Positions 51,566 to 61,105 of a DNA stretch of 64,000 bases are shown piece after piece; within the stretch, counting starts at the first letter, position 1, and the number at the start of each line of letters is the position of its first letter. Made by a program: the position numbers and the translations under genes. This DNA is from Nemesobacter sp965249045 (GTDB taxonomy: Bacteria > Desulfobacterota_D > UBA1144 > Nemesobacterales > Nemesobacteraceae). The stretch is taken from positions 1,674,001-1,738,000 of the forward strand of contig OZ252213.1 of the NCBI GenBank assembly GCA_965249045.1, read 5' to 3'. The notes below the pieces were generated by a model. The model was not told the DNA's origin and did not search any database. It saw only the letters and a list, made by a program, of their open reading frames with translations.

Positions 51566-51644
51566 TGGGGTGGATGACCGGATTTGAACCGGCGACCTCT
51601 TGGGCCACAACCAAGTGCTCTAACCGGGCTGAGCTACACCCACC
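51566..51644 (-). tRNA. tRNA-His (anticodon GTG)
   Basis: On the minus strand acceptor GTGGGTG pairs with CATCCAC; an extra 5' G (-1) opposes C73, diagnostic for histidine. The anticodon loop is TTGTGGC with GTG, the T-arm is GGTTCAAATCC, and CCA is encoded. It lies 31 bases upstream of the ychF ATG on the same strand. Confidence 0.95.
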
Positions 51645-51791
51645 GTCGAAATCTTCTTTGTCTACGAAGCAAAACCGAATCTGCTAATATACCGGCAACT
51701 TTGTTAACAAACAAATCATCGCACACAAGGCACCAAGCCACGACGAAAACCGCTGTTTTTTGGACCTACGGACGGGTCTTGGAGTACATAT

Positions 51792-51819
51792 TTGATTTAA
51801 TCGAGAACTTGTTTATACT
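51792..51819 (+). promoter_or_regulatory. Candidate promoter of the glyoxylate shunt genes
   Basis: TTGATT (51792-51797) and TATACT (51814-51819) have a 16-base spacer. The malate synthase ATG is 49 bases downstream, with a GAGGAG ribosome site in between. The direct repeat TTTGATTTAATC occurs at 51791 and, as TTTGATTTAATC, again at 51828, possibly an operator. Confidence 0.5.
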
Positions 51820-51868
51820 AGGCAATTTTTGATTTAATCTCAACAGGTATCCGAGGAGCAACGAACCA

Positions 51869-53752
51869 ATGGGCACTAAACTGCACATAAGAGACAACAT
51901 CGAGCAATCCTATGGCGACGTGTACACGCCAGAGGCGCTCGCGGCCCTTGAATTCATGGCCCGCTTTAACGGGGAACAGAAGGCCATCATGGAAAAAAGG
52001 ACGCAAAGAAGGAAAAGACGCTATGAGTCCGGTGAAAGAATAACGTTTCTTGATCCCGATTCCCTGATCCCGCGTACCAACATCAAAGTCCAGGACGCGA
52101 GGGACGGAAAATTCGAGGGAGCAGAGATTCCCCATGATCTCAAAAGACAGTGGATACAGGGAACAGGCCCTGCTGCCAAACCGAACTCGCCTGTTGAAAA
52201 AAGCATAAGAAACGTTGCCTACGCTCTTCTCTCGGGCGCCGACGGGTGGATGTTCGACGGAGAGGACGCCCTCGGACAAATATCCACTATGTCCCTAGAC
52301 AACCAGCGAAACCTCAAGCTCGCCATCGCCAGAGACGAGGTTTTCATGAAAACAGCCGAGGCGGTAGCCGGAGAGATGAACAGGTGGGGACAGAGCTTCT
52401 TCGGACATGACATAATAGACGACTGGGAAAAGCAGCTTGACTTCACTACCGTTATTTTCCGTGCCAGGGGACTTCATCTCGACGACCGGCACATACGCGA
52501 CGCTGACGGCGTAGCTCTTTCCGCTTCCGTAGCCGACATGACTCTGTTTGTGGTGAACAACTACAGGGAGCTTGCGAAAAGAAACTCTTCCATAGTCCTT
52601 TACCTGCCAAAGATTCAGACCGCGGAGGAAGCGGCGCTTTGGAACGAGATGCTGACGGCCCTTGAGAGCCACCTAGAACTCCCCGAAGGGTTCATAAAGG
52701 TATACGTGCTGATAGAGCAGCTTGAGGAAACGTTCCAGCTGATGGAAATCAGGGCCGCTCTGGGAAAACACTTCGCTGGATTTAACACCGGCAGGTGGGA
52801 TTACATAAACAGCGTTTCGGACGCCATGGGGTGGGACAAGGATTTTCTGAATCCTAACATAGAGTCGATCACCATGACGTACGGTTACATGAGAAACTAC
52901 GAAGACCGCGTGAGAAGAGCGGTAAACACGCCTGATATAAACGGAAATTTCGCGCTCTGGCAGGGAGGGATGGAACCGAACATCCCCGTGGGGTCAAAAG
53001 AAGGCGTTCAAAGCAGCATGGAAAAAGCGTACGCAGGAGCCGTGCGCGAACAGCAGGAAGGAGCCAGCGGCAAATGGGTAGCCCATTGGAAAATGGTGCA
53101 CATAATAAGGCCCGTATGGGAAAAAACAGGCGAGGAAAACCAGCTCGGAAGAGAGTTCCCTCCCCTGACCTATACCCAGGAAGACGCAGACGGCCTTACC
53201 CTTCTTGAACCGGCTCCAAGAACTATAAGAGGAGCCCGCAACCTGCTCAGCGTGGGGCTTCAGTACGGAAACGCTTTCGGACAGGGCTTCCAGGCCGCGG
53301 CGCTAAAACCCGCGGATTTCTTCGGCAACGACGACATTCTTTACCTGATGGAAGACGCCGCGACCGGAGAGATAAGACTGAGCATACTCTGGGAATGGGT
53401 CCACAAGGGAGCAAAGCTCACCGAGGACGACCCGGAAACCGGACTGAAAGCCGGGGATGTGTTCACCGTCGAGGTTTTCCAGAGGCTTCTTGAAGAAGAA
53501 TACGAAAAACTGCAGAAAGCAAGTGACAGAGATGTCCATGACATCTCAAAACCCACCACGCTTCCGATAGCGAAACAGGTAGTGAGAACCTACGTGCTTG
53601 ACGACATCAAGGTGCCGTGGTACATAGACCTTCTCAACATAAACCTAAACAACCACGATCACGAGATAGCCGCGCAAAGAATCGAACTCTACATGTCGGA
53701 GTTTGCGGGCAAAGACAAGAGAATCACCGAGAATCTCGATTTTGTAATCTAG
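51869..53752 (+). CDS. aceB: Malate synthase
   Basis: Malate synthase condenses glyoxylate and acetyl-CoA to malate. The 627 residues follow the A-form: FLDPDSLIPRTNIKVQDARD, an internal DGEDALGQ, the core VYVLIEQLEETFQLMEIRAA with TGRWDYINSVSD, and MTYGYMRNYEDR. It is somewhat longer than the E. coli AceB (about 530). It starts the plus-strand pair with isocitrate lyase, 40 bp apart, so both shunt enzymes should be made together. Confidence 0.94.
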   Translation: MGTKLHIRDNIEQSYGDVYTPEALAALEFMARFNGEQKAIMEKRTQRRKRRYESGERITFLDPDSLIPRTNIKVQDARDGKFEGAEIPHDLKRQWIQGTGPAAKPNSPVEKSIRNVAYALLSGADGWMFDGEDALGQISTMSLDNQRNLKLAIARDEVFMKTAEAVAGEMNRWGQSFFGHDIIDDWEKQLDFTTVIFRARGLHLDDRHIRDADGVALSASVADMTLFVVNNYRELAKRNSSIVLYLPKIQTAEEAALWNEMLTALESHLELPEGFIKVYVLIEQLEETFQLMEIRAALGKHFAGFNTGRWDYINSVSDAMGWDKDFLNPNIESITMTYGYMRNYEDRVRRAVNTPDINGNFALWQGGMEPNIPVGSKEGVQSSMEKAYAGAVREQQEGASGKWVAHWKMVHIIRPVWEKTGEENQLGREFPPLTYTQEDADGLTLLEPAPRTIRGARNLLSVGLQYGNAFGQGFQAAALKPADFFGNDDILYLMEDAATGEIRLSILWEWVHKGAKLTEDDPETGLKAGDVFTVEVFQRLLEEEYEKLQKASDRDVHDISKPTTLPIAKQVVRTYVLDDIKVPWYIDLLNINLNNHDHEIAAQRIELYMSEFAGKDKRITENLDFVI

Positions 53753-53792
53753 GTTCCCGAAGAAAACAATAATTTTTTAGGAGAGCAGACTC

Positions 53793-56066
53793 ATGAGCCA
53801 GTTTGAAGCTGAGATAAGGAAAACGAAAAGATATTTTTCAAGCGCGCGCTTCAAAGGAATAACCCGTTTCTACTCCCCCCGACAAGTGGTGGAGCAGAGA
53901 GGAACCATAAGAAGGGATTATTCGATCGCGAAAAACGCGGCGGAGAACTTTTACAAAAGACTCCGGGAGTTGTTTTCCCAGAAAAAGCAGATAACGTCCT
54001 TCGGTCCGTATTCACCCGGCCAGGCCGTTATGATGAAAAGAAAGGGAATAGAAGCCATTTATCTCGGCGGATGGGCCACGTCGGCAAAGGGCTCAATGAA
54101 CGAGGACCAGGGAGCGGACCTCGCAAGCTATCCTCTAAGCCAGGTGCCGGACGAAGCCGCTCCAATAGTAAGAGCCCTTCTGGCCGCGGACAAAAACCAG
54201 AGATACAACCGCTCAAGGATGACGGAGAAGGAAAGGGCGCGGACACCGGAGATTGATTACAGCCCTTTCATAGTCGCGGACGCGGACGCCGGGCACGGGG
54301 GCGACGCCCATGTGAGAAACCTTGTCCGCAGGTTCGTTGAAGTAGGCGTAACCGGTTATCACATCGAAGACCAGAAATCCGGAACCAAGAAATGCGGCCA
54401 TCAGAGCGGAAAGGTCCTAGTGCCTTCCGACGAACAGATAAAAAGGCTAAACGCGGCAAGGTTTCAGCTTGATATCATGGAAGTGCCGGGAATAATAGTT
54501 TCAAGAACCGACGCCGAAGCCGCGACGCTTCTTGACGGAAACGGGGATGAACGTGACCAGCCGTTTCTTCTGGGAGCCACCAAGCTTAATATCCCAAGTT
54601 ACAAAAACGCTTACCTGACAATCCTGAAAAGGATCAATGAAAAGGGAGTAAAAGAGATAAACGGTCACAAGCTCTACAAAATAAGCGATGAGACCTACGC
54701 GGAGACCGACAAGTGGCTTGAGGAGATCGGAATAGCGTCGTTCATAGACGAAAACGCGGAGAAAATGAAAGGGGATACGCAGGAACTTGAAACCACATTT
54801 GATTCCATAGTCACCAATTTCGTCGAGATATGGGGAGAGGAATCCGGGTTGAGCACCTTCGGCGAAACGATAGAGAAGCTGATGCTGTTCAACATGGAGC
54901 AGGGTATTGAGTTCGACATGACTGTCGAGCAGTGGAGGGAGTTTGCCAAAACCGCGTCAACAAAAGACGCAATGGCGAAAGCTGATTCCCTGGGAATTGA
55001 CTATACGTGGGACGCCGAGATCTCAAGAACTCCCGAGGGATATCATCAGGTAAAAGGGGGAATCGGGTACGCAATCGCCAAGTCGCTTGCCGTAGCGCCT
55101 TTTGCCGACCTGCTCTGGATGGAAACCAAAACAGCGGATCTAGAGGACGCAAGGCAGTTCGCAGAAGCCATTCACGAGGTCTTTCCGAACAAGATGCTGG
55201 CCTACAACCTGTCCCCCTCCTTTAACTGGGATACAACGGGAATGACCGACGAGGAAATGAAGAAATTCCCCGAAGAGATAGGAAAGCTCGGCTTCGTGTT
55301 TGATTTCATAACCTACGGAGGTCATCAGATTGACGGTATGGCCGCAGAAGAGTTCGCAACGGCGCTTCAGGAAGACGGCATGCTGGCCTTGGCCCGGGTA
55401 CAGAGAAGACTAAGGCTCATAGATTCGCCTTACAAAACTCCGCAGACCCACGTCGGAGGACCCCGCATGGACGGAGCGCTTGTGGCAAGCTCCGGCAGAA
55501 CCGCGACGACAAAGGCCATGGGCAAGGGTTCCACCCAGTTCCAGCACTTGGTCCAGACGGAAATTTCAATCAAGCTTCTCGAAGAGTGGCTTGATTCTTG
55601 GACAAAACACTACAAAATCGAGGATACCTTCACCGTTGAACTCAAGCCCCACACCGTGGGAACGTTCGTGCTTGAACTGAACATTCTAAACGGCAAGGGC
55701 GAAAAGGTAGCGGACATCATATTCGAGATTCTGCAGGACAGAAAGGGAGAGAAAATACTTACGATAAGGGATGAGAACAATTTCGATACTGCTCTTCGCC
55801 AGAAACGTCTCGCCACCCTGCTCCATCTGTTCCTCATTCATCGCTACAAAACGGACTTCGTACATTACGTAAGTCCCACGGATGATAACCTGATGCAGAC
55901 CAAGGGAATGATGAGACTCGGGATTTACGAATCGGTCAACACCGAAGTCGGTCATATAATAGTGACCAAGGTGAATGTCGATTACGTAAAAGAACTGCTG
56001 AGCCCCGACCGAAGGGAGCTGAAAAAACTCATTGCGAAAAAGACTAAAGCCCGTAAAAAGAAGTAA
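53793..56066 (+). CDS. aceA: Isocitrate lyase, long ICL2 type
   Basis: Isocitrate lyase splits isocitrate to succinate and glyoxylate. At 757 residues it is far longer than the E. coli enzyme (434) and resembles mycobacterial ICL2 (about 766). Landmarks are YLGGWATSAKGSMNEDQGAD, the catalytic KKCGH (199-203), and a large insertion before the TKTADLEDARQFAEAI region. The C-terminal domain (about 600-757, TVELKPHTVGTFVLELNILN) is the part that in M. tuberculosis ICL2 binds acetyl-CoA and activates the enzyme. It ends in a Lys/Arg-rich tail. AGGAG is 7 bases upstream of the ATG. Confidence 0.95.
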   Translation: MSQFEAEIRKTKRYFSSARFKGITRFYSPRQVVEQRGTIRRDYSIAKNAAENFYKRLRELFSQKKQITSFGPYSPGQAVMMKRKGIEAIYLGGWATSAKGSMNEDQGADLASYPLSQVPDEAAPIVRALLAADKNQRYNRSRMTEKERARTPEIDYSPFIVADADAGHGGDAHVRNLVRRFVEVGVTGYHIEDQKSGTKKCGHQSGKVLVPSDEQIKRLNAARFQLDIMEVPGIIVSRTDAEAATLLDGNGDERDQPFLLGATKLNIPSYKNAYLTILKRINEKGVKEINGHKLYKISDETYAETDKWLEEIGIASFIDENAEKMKGDTQELETTFDSIVTNFVEIWGEESGLSTFGETIEKLMLFNMEQGIEFDMTVEQWREFAKTASTKDAMAKADSLGIDYTWDAEISRTPEGYHQVKGGIGYAIAKSLAVAPFADLLWMETKTADLEDARQFAEAIHEVFPNKMLAYNLSPSFNWDTTGMTDEEMKKFPEEIGKLGFVFDFITYGGHQIDGMAAEEFATALQEDGMLALARVQRRLRLIDSPYKTPQTHVGGPRMDGALVASSGRTATTKAMGKGSTQFQHLVQTEISIKLLEEWLDSWTKHYKIEDTFTVELKPHTVGTFVLELNILNGKGEKVADIIFEILQDRKGEKILTIRDENNFDTALRQKRLATLLHLFLIHRYKTDFVHYVSPTDDNLMQTKGMMRLGIYESVNTEVGHIIVTKVNVDYVKELLSPDRRELKKLIAKKTKARKKK

Positions 56067-56105
56067 AGAGTTCCTAATTGAATAGAATCTCTCTTCGTGC
56101 ATGCT

Positions 56106-56132
56106 AAGGCGAAAAGCAACGCTTTTCGCCTT
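56106..56132 (+). terminator. Perfect 12-bp hairpin after isocitrate lyase
   Basis: AAGGCGAAAAGC and GCTTTTCGCCTT pair perfectly around the loop AAC, 40 bases after the aceA stop. It is probably the operon's terminator, though only a weak T-run follows. Confidence 0.6.
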
Positions 56133-56161
56133 GAGTTGTAACCGTCTTTGTCTGGGTCTTT

Positions 56162-56335
56162 TGCGATATCTCCCTTGCTGATGAAATCTCGCTGCCCGAT
56201 GACCACGCCCCTATAGGAGTTATGGGCGACCATACTCACAAAGCAGGTGAATGGATGGTCTCCTACCGCTACGGTTTCATGAAAATGGACGGAAACTGCT
56301 ACAGCTTCACAGTCGGCTGGCAGATGTCAATCTGA
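56162..56335 (+). pseudogene. Internally deleted outer-membrane protein remnant
   Basis: The frame contains DDHAPIGVMGDHTHKAGEWM followed by VSYRYGFMKMDGN. This is the signature N-terminal mature segment of a family of putative outer-membrane beta-barrel proteins (HAPIGVMGDH.H..GEWM.SYRY). It then jumps directly to YSFTVGWQMSI and a TGA at 56333-56335, which looks like the family's final beta strand. The intervening several hundred residues are gone and no proper start codon with signal peptide is left. I infer an internal deletion. Confidence 0.65.
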
Positions 56336-56553
56336 AAACGGGATTCGATTAAAAACCCCCTGCGATTGACATAAAACCCCAGAGAACTCTCCGTCAGCCA
56401 TCATTCCGGAGCGGAGAGCTTTACGGTTTCAAGGAAAAAAGCCGCGAAATATATTTTTTGTAGTAATCAATACCGAAAACTGTATTCTAATTTACTCAGA
56501 ACAGGGGCGACTCAGCACGTCTCTTGAGAAAACACGCAACCGAGAGTAACGCA

Positions 56554-57927
56554 ATGCCGGTAAACGTCAAAAAAACCTTAAAGAGAATAGACAGGGCTCT
56601 TGAGAAGGAAAACTGGGATGCCGTGAGAAGCATAACCCAGTCCATGCACCCCTCCGAAATAGCATCCCTGATACAGGCTTCTCCACAGGGAAAAAAGCAT
56701 CTTATACTGGAGGCCCTGGACACGGAAGTAGCCTCCGAGGTCTATTTTCAGCTAAATCCCGAGGAACGCGTAAGCATACTGAAGCTTCTGCGGGAGACAT
56801 CCATAACCGCGATGACCGAAGAGATGGAATCGGACGATGCCGCCGATTTCCTGGGAGAACTGCCGGAAGCTCTGGCGGAGACGGTTCTCAAGACCATGGA
56901 CCCGGAAGAACGCAAGGACGTAACGCCGCTTCTCAAGTACCCGGCAGATTCCGCGGGCGGAATCATGCAGACCGAAGTCCTTAGAAGTTCCCACGACGCC
57001 ACTTCGAGAGAAACCGTCGAACTTATAAGAAAAATCGAGAAGGAAGATGAAGAAGACGTAGAGGACCTGCACATGGTCTACGTGGTGAACGAAACGGGAA
57101 GGCTCGTCGGAAGGGTGTTTCCGCTTAAGCTCTCAACGGCGGCAGCTGATTCTCCCCTTTGGACTATCATGGATCCGGTCGAGGTAACGCTCACTCCGAA
57201 CATGGATCAGGAGGAAGTGGCCAAGATCTTCAGGAAATACGATGAGATGTCGCTTCCCGTGGTGGATGATTCCGGCGTGCTGCTCGGCAGGATAACCGCC
57301 GACGACATACTTGACGTCATATCCGAAGAGGCGGGGGAGGATATATACAAACTCGGCGGAATAAGCGGCGAAGGACTCCACCCCATACACTCGTCCATAT
57401 ATGACAACGTGAGGCTGAGAGCGCCATGGATAATGCTCGCTCTTGTGGGAGAACTCCTGGTGGCTTTCATAATAATGCGGAAGTTTCAGACCACGCTTGA
57501 GAATTTCATCATTCTCGCGGCGCTGCTTCCCCTGGTTATGGCCACGGGCGGAAACGTCGGAGTTCAGACAAACACCATCACCGTCAGGATCATAGCCACC
57601 GGTGATTTCGTGATGAACCAGATAAAAGACCTTCTTCTGGCGGAACTCAAAGTGGGGCTGACTCTCGGGATCATAAGCGGCATTCTGGGCTCCCTGATCG
57701 GAGTTCTGTTAAATACAGCGGACATAGATTTCATAAGACTGTTTCTCGTAATATTCGCAGGGATTGTCGGAGCCACGCTTACAACTTCGTTTCTGGGCGT
57801 TGCGGGCCCCCTTGTTCTTAACAAGCTCAAGATGGACCCGGCGGTGTCCTCGGGACCGTTTCTCGTTACGTTTAACGATATATTCGGTACCGTTTTCTAT
57901 CTGTTTCTAGGCGCGACACTTCTTTGA
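56554..57927 (+). CDS. mgtE: Magnesium transporter MgtE
   Basis: The ATG at 56554 is chosen (457 residues); a TTG 10 codons upstream is the alternative. The cytoplasmic N domain of Glu-rich helical repeats (to about 125) is followed by two CBS domains (about 130-250, with SLPVVDDSGVLLGRITADDI). Five membrane helices follow, with the pore segment PLVMATGGNVGVQTNT and the conserved final Asp region TFNDIFGTVFYL. MgtE is a Mg-gated channel; the CBS domains sense cytoplasmic Mg. Confidence 0.95.
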   Translation: MPVNVKKTLKRIDRALEKENWDAVRSITQSMHPSEIASLIQASPQGKKHLILEALDTEVASEVYFQLNPEERVSILKLLRETSITAMTEEMESDDAADFLGELPEALAETVLKTMDPEERKDVTPLLKYPADSAGGIMQTEVLRSSHDATSRETVELIRKIEKEDEEDVEDLHMVYVVNETGRLVGRVFPLKLSTAAADSPLWTIMDPVEVTLTPNMDQEEVAKIFRKYDEMSLPVVDDSGVLLGRITADDILDVISEEAGEDIYKLGGISGEGLHPIHSSIYDNVRLRAPWIMLALVGELLVAFIIMRKFQTTLENFIILAALLPLVMATGGNVGVQTNTITVRIIATGDFVMNQIKDLLLAELKVGLTLGIISGILGSLIGVLLNTADIDFIRLFLVIFAGIVGATLTTSFLGVAGPLVLNKLKMDPAVSSGPFLVTFNDIFGTVFYLFLGATLL

Positions 57928-58026
57928 AGATAGTAGAATCAGTATCTTTTAGCTTGGAATTTCTTTTCATCCGGGTTTCTTAAGGGATTGCGTCCAATAA
58001 AAGGACTCTGCCAGAGCATTGGAATG

Positions 58027-58101
<75 letters not shown>

Positions 58102-58135
58102 CAAAAAATCAAACACGCATCAAATCACGAAGAAA

Positions 58136-58211
58136 TGGTCGGGGTGAGAGGGCTCGAACCTCCGACCTCAGCATCCCAAATGCTGCGCGCTCCCAGCTGC
58201 GCCACACCCCG
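58136..58211 (-). tRNA. tRNA-Pro (anticodon TGG)
   Basis: On the minus strand acceptor CGGGGTG pairs with CACCCCG, the anticodon loop is TTTGGGA with TGG, the T-arm is GGTTCGAGCCC, the discriminator is A and CCA is encoded. It lies 34 bases upstream of tRNA-Arg on the same strand. Confidence 0.95.
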
Positions 58212-58277
58212 ATTTAAAAACTTGTAATTATAACGACAGCGGCTGAAGAAAACAAAGCCACGGTTATAACGAAGAAC

Positions 58278-59171
58278 TCAGGAATCCGAAAGCCTGTATT
58301 TCTTCCAATACCTTATAAGTCCGCCGGCGTTCATATGGTAAGGAGCCATGAGATCATACTTGCGATAGATCTCCTCGCTTACGCCTTCCCGCTCGAATAT
58401 TTCCCTGAAGTAGGCCCCGAACTCTTCGGTTATGTCTTCATCGCTCTTCCCCGCCGATACTCTCTCGCCGACCCACTCCGACCACTCTTCGAGTCTTTCC
58501 GCGGCGGCGTCAAGTCTGGCGTTAACATCCGTGTATCCGCCGAAATGGGTAAGATAAATCACGTCGGGGGATATCTCCCTCATCCTGTCAATAGAAGCGT
58601 GCCACTTTTCAAGGTGTATTTCGGGAGGAGGAGTCGCGGGAATCATAGGCCCGCCCGCCATTACGCATCCGGCAGTATCTCCAGTAAAAAGGGAGTTCTC
58701 GACGAGATAAGAGTAATGATGTCCCGCATGTCCGCTGGTCTCAACAGCCTTTATTTCAACGCCTCCTATGCTGACGCTCTGGGCATCCTCAAGGGCAACT
58801 ACGCTGCTTTGATCCATCCCCCTGACCTCGCCCCACAGTTCTTCCATCTTATCCCCGTATATCCTTGCGGCAGACTTCATGAGTTTCTCGGGGGCAACAA
58901 GATGCGGAGCTCCCACCGGGTGAACATATATGGTGGAACCCGCAGCGGCGAAACGCCAGGCGGCCCCTGAGTGGTCAAGGTGGATGTGGGTTACGAACAC
59001 GTGTTTTACGTCCGAGGGTGCATAGCCCAGATCCGAAAGACCGTTTTTAAGGTTTTCAAACGAGGTGTCGGGACCCGTCTCTATCAGTATCGGCCCCTCG
59101 CCGGTCTCGATAAGATAAGATGCTATCGTCTCTGTCGTAAAGAAATTAACGTCAATGATCTTTAAGTCCAT
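58278..59171 (-). CDS. Metallo-beta-lactamase-fold hydrolase
   Basis: This 297-residue protein has the dinuclear metal motif HIHLDHSG (62-69), a later metal-ligand His in ETSGHAGHHYSY, the bridging Asp in LFTGDTAG, and the final His in LTHFGGYTD. It is a soluble glyoxalase II-like hydrolase, probably with a C-terminal helical cap. The substrate is unknown. It precedes tRNA-Pro on the minus strand. Confidence 0.9.
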   Translation of the reverse strand: MDLKIIDVNFFTTETIASYLIETGEGPILIETGPDTSFENLKNGLSDLGYAPSDVKHVFVTHIHLDHSGAAWRFAAAGSTIYVHPVGAPHLVAPEKLMKSAARIYGDKMEELWGEVRGMDQSSVVALEDAQSVSIGGVEIKAVETSGHAGHHYSYLVENSLFTGDTAGCVMAGGPMIPATPPPEIHLEKWHASIDRMREISPDVIYLTHFGGYTDVNARLDAAAERLEEWSEWVGERVSAGKSDEDITEEFGAYFREIFEREGVSEEIYRKYDLMAPYHMNAGGLIRYWKKYRLSDS

Positions 59172-59209
59172 TTAGATTTGTCCTCCTGAAAATTGCGGTT
59201 GCTTCCGGT

Positions 59210-59671
59210 TTAAAATCCAAAACGTAGACCTGCGTGAAATGTCGTATTGTCAACTGACCATGAATCTACTACATCGCTGCTTCTGGCAATTCCCAGTTTC
59301 AGCCTTGCGCTGTCGCTCAGGTTTAAGAAACCCGCAACGGCTAACGCGGTGTTGCCTTCGCACGTGTCTCCGCCCTTTACCGGGTAAGCAGTCCCGTTTG
59401 TATAGTGACTAATGCCCATGCCCAATTTAACTCCCGCTACCTTGAAGCCCGCGCCTCCCGTAAACACGCTGATATTATCAATCCCCGCGTACTTTTTATC
59501 TAACGGGGTGTGTGACGCGGTTACGTCAAACGTAACTTTTTGGTGAGCAAGTTCAGGTACCGCGTGGATTGCGAGATTGTTGTTCTCAACGGTACTGCAA
59601 TCTTCCGCGGCTGCCAGTGTCGGCATAATAGCTACTAAGCCCGCTATTAAGCACAGCTTAATCTTATTCAT
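59210..59671 (-). CDS. Small secreted beta-barrel-like protein of unknown function
   Basis: The ATG at 59671 lies 7 bases after AGGAGG; the frame's earlier ATG overlaps that site and is excluded. The 153 residues begin with a signal peptide (KIKLCLIAGLVAIMPTLAAA), then a two-Cys mature part (Cys24 and one in GGDTCEGN). Alternating hydrophobic strands (VAGVKLGMGISHY, SARLKLGIARSS) end in Phe (FHAGLRFGF), a typical outer-membrane barrel signal. It resembles small opacity or trimeric-anchor-like barrels, but no family is certain. Confidence 0.75.
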   Translation of the reverse strand: MNKIKLCLIAGLVAIMPTLAAAEDCSTVENNNLAIHAVPELAHQKVTFDVTASHTPLDKKYAGIDNISVFTGGAGFKVAGVKLGMGISHYTNGTAYPVKGGDTCEGNTALAVAGFLNLSDSARLKLGIARSSDVVDSWSVDNTTFHAGLRFGF

Positions 59672-59901
59672 TTCACTACCTCCTTTCAACTAGAAACATA
59701 CTTTCTCCGCCGGACAGTTTACCAATCTCGTCGGCTACCTGCATCGGCATAGCCCCCATTTGGTAATCCTCAGGCAGGGAGCAGTTTATCCGAGCTATCC
59801 CGCCACTTGTCAACATTTTATGATAATTTCTTCCTTTCCAGATGTTTTTGCAATTATCCTGACTTTCCGGAAAAACAATTCACAACGGATAATGGCACCT
59901 C

Positions 59902-60993
59902 TCACGCATCGGCTTTCACGCGACCGGAGTTAACGAAGAACGAGTGGAATTCCCCCCGCCTGGGTATCTCGTCTTTATCGGTCGAGGTAACGAATACCTG
60001 CCCGGTAAATTCCGAAAGCGTCTGGAAAAGAAAGCTCCGGCGTTCCATGTCAAGTTCGCTCGTTATGTCATCGAGAAGAAGTATGGGATTGGTCCCCGCG
60101 TGCTCCTTAAAGAGCCTTATCTCCGAGGCCTTGAGCGCCAGAACCAGGTTTTTTGACTGTCCCTGCGAGGCAAAGCGCGAAGCGTCCTGCCCGTTCAGCA
60201 GAAAACCGACCCGGTCCCTGTGGGGACCGACGGTCGTGTGACCTCTTTTTCTGTCCGAAGGGAAATTCTTTGAAAGTGCCTCCCTTATACCCTCGCCGAG
60301 GTCCGCCTTGCGTTCAAAGGAAAAACCGTAGCTTACGCGCGCCGAAGTGTCCGATTCCCCATGCTCCCCGTAAACTTCGGCAAGTTTGCGGTTAAAGCTT
60401 TTTATCATCTCGATGCGCCTGCTTACAATGTCGGCTCCGCCCTTGGCTATCTGCTCGTCCCAGAGTTCCACGGAAAGCGAAGACACTTTCTCTCTTGAAG
60501 CAAGCATATGGTTTCTCTGGCTCACGGCCCTCTGGTAGTCGCGGAGCTGCTTGATGTGAACCGGGTTAATGGCGCTTATCACGGAATCAAGATAATTTCT
60601 TCTGGCCTGCAGCCCTCCCTTTACTATCTCTATGTCCGACGGAAGAAACAAAACGACTTTGAATCGACCGAAGTGCTGGCTTATGCTTCGCACGGTCTTT
60701 GAGTTAAGCCGTGTGTGGCGGCCTTCTTTCTTCACGGTTATGTGCACTTCGTTTAGGCCGTTTCCCGAAAGAATCTCCCCCTTTACGAGCGAGGCTTCAC
60801 AGCCGAAGCGCACAAGGTCAGAGTTTTTCGCGCCCGAGAAAGGCCGCAGCCCGCAGACAAGATAAATGGCTTCGAGAAGGTTTGTCTTCCCCTGGGCGTT
60901 TCGACCGTGAATAACGTTGAATCCCGGATAGAACGGAAGGGAAAGGCTCTCGTAATTTCTGTAGTTCCTAAGGCTTAGATGTTTGAGCTGCAC
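59902..60993 (-). CDS. recF: DNA replication/repair protein RecF
   Basis: This 363-residue SMC-like ATPase has Walker A GRNAQGKT (30-37), the ABC signature FASQGQSKNLVLALKASEI near 290-310, and Walker B PILLLDDITSELD. RecF with RecO and RecR loads RecA at gaps. In many genomes it lies in dnaA-dnaN-recF; here it stands alone and divergent from the Cdc48-like gene. No dnaA boxes or origin features were noticed. Confidence 0.95.
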   Translation of the reverse strand: MQLKHLSLRNYRNYESLSLPFYPGFNVIHGRNAQGKTNLLEAIYLVCGLRPFSGAKNSDLVRFGCEASLVKGEILSGNGLNEVHITVKKEGRHTRLNSKTVRSISQHFGRFKVVLFLPSDIEIVKGGLQARRNYLDSVISAINPVHIKQLRDYQRAVSQRNHMLASREKVSSLSVELWDEQIAKGGADIVSRRIEMIKSFNRKLAEVYGEHGESDTSARVSYGFSFERKADLGEGIREALSKNFPSDRKRGHTTVGPHRDRVGFLLNGQDASRFASQGQSKNLVLALKASEIRLFKEHAGTNPILLLDDITSELDMERRSFLFQTLSEFTGQVFVTSTDKDEIPRRGEFHSFFVNSGRVKADA

Positions 60994-61056
60994 TTGATTT
61001 GCCGACTGTTTTTTTTTCTGAGAAAAACCGCTTCTCCGCTTCCCGCGGATGCTTTC

Positions 61057-61084
61057 TTGACCATAAAATTTTAAGCGTTAATAT
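61057..61084 (+). promoter_or_regulatory. Candidate promoter of the Cdc48-like gene
   Basis: TTGACC (61057-61062) and TAATAT (61079-61084) have a 16-base spacer. The ATG at 61106 follows 21 bases later, with AAGG-type ribosome sites between, so the leader would be very short. Confidence 0.4.
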
Positions 61085-61105
61085 CTTTTTTGAAAGGTAA
61101 GGCTA

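Noticed and set aside
51536..51610. 25-codon extension of ychF
   Set aside because: It runs into tRNA-His sequence; the family starts at MGLRCGIVG with a ribosome site directly before it.
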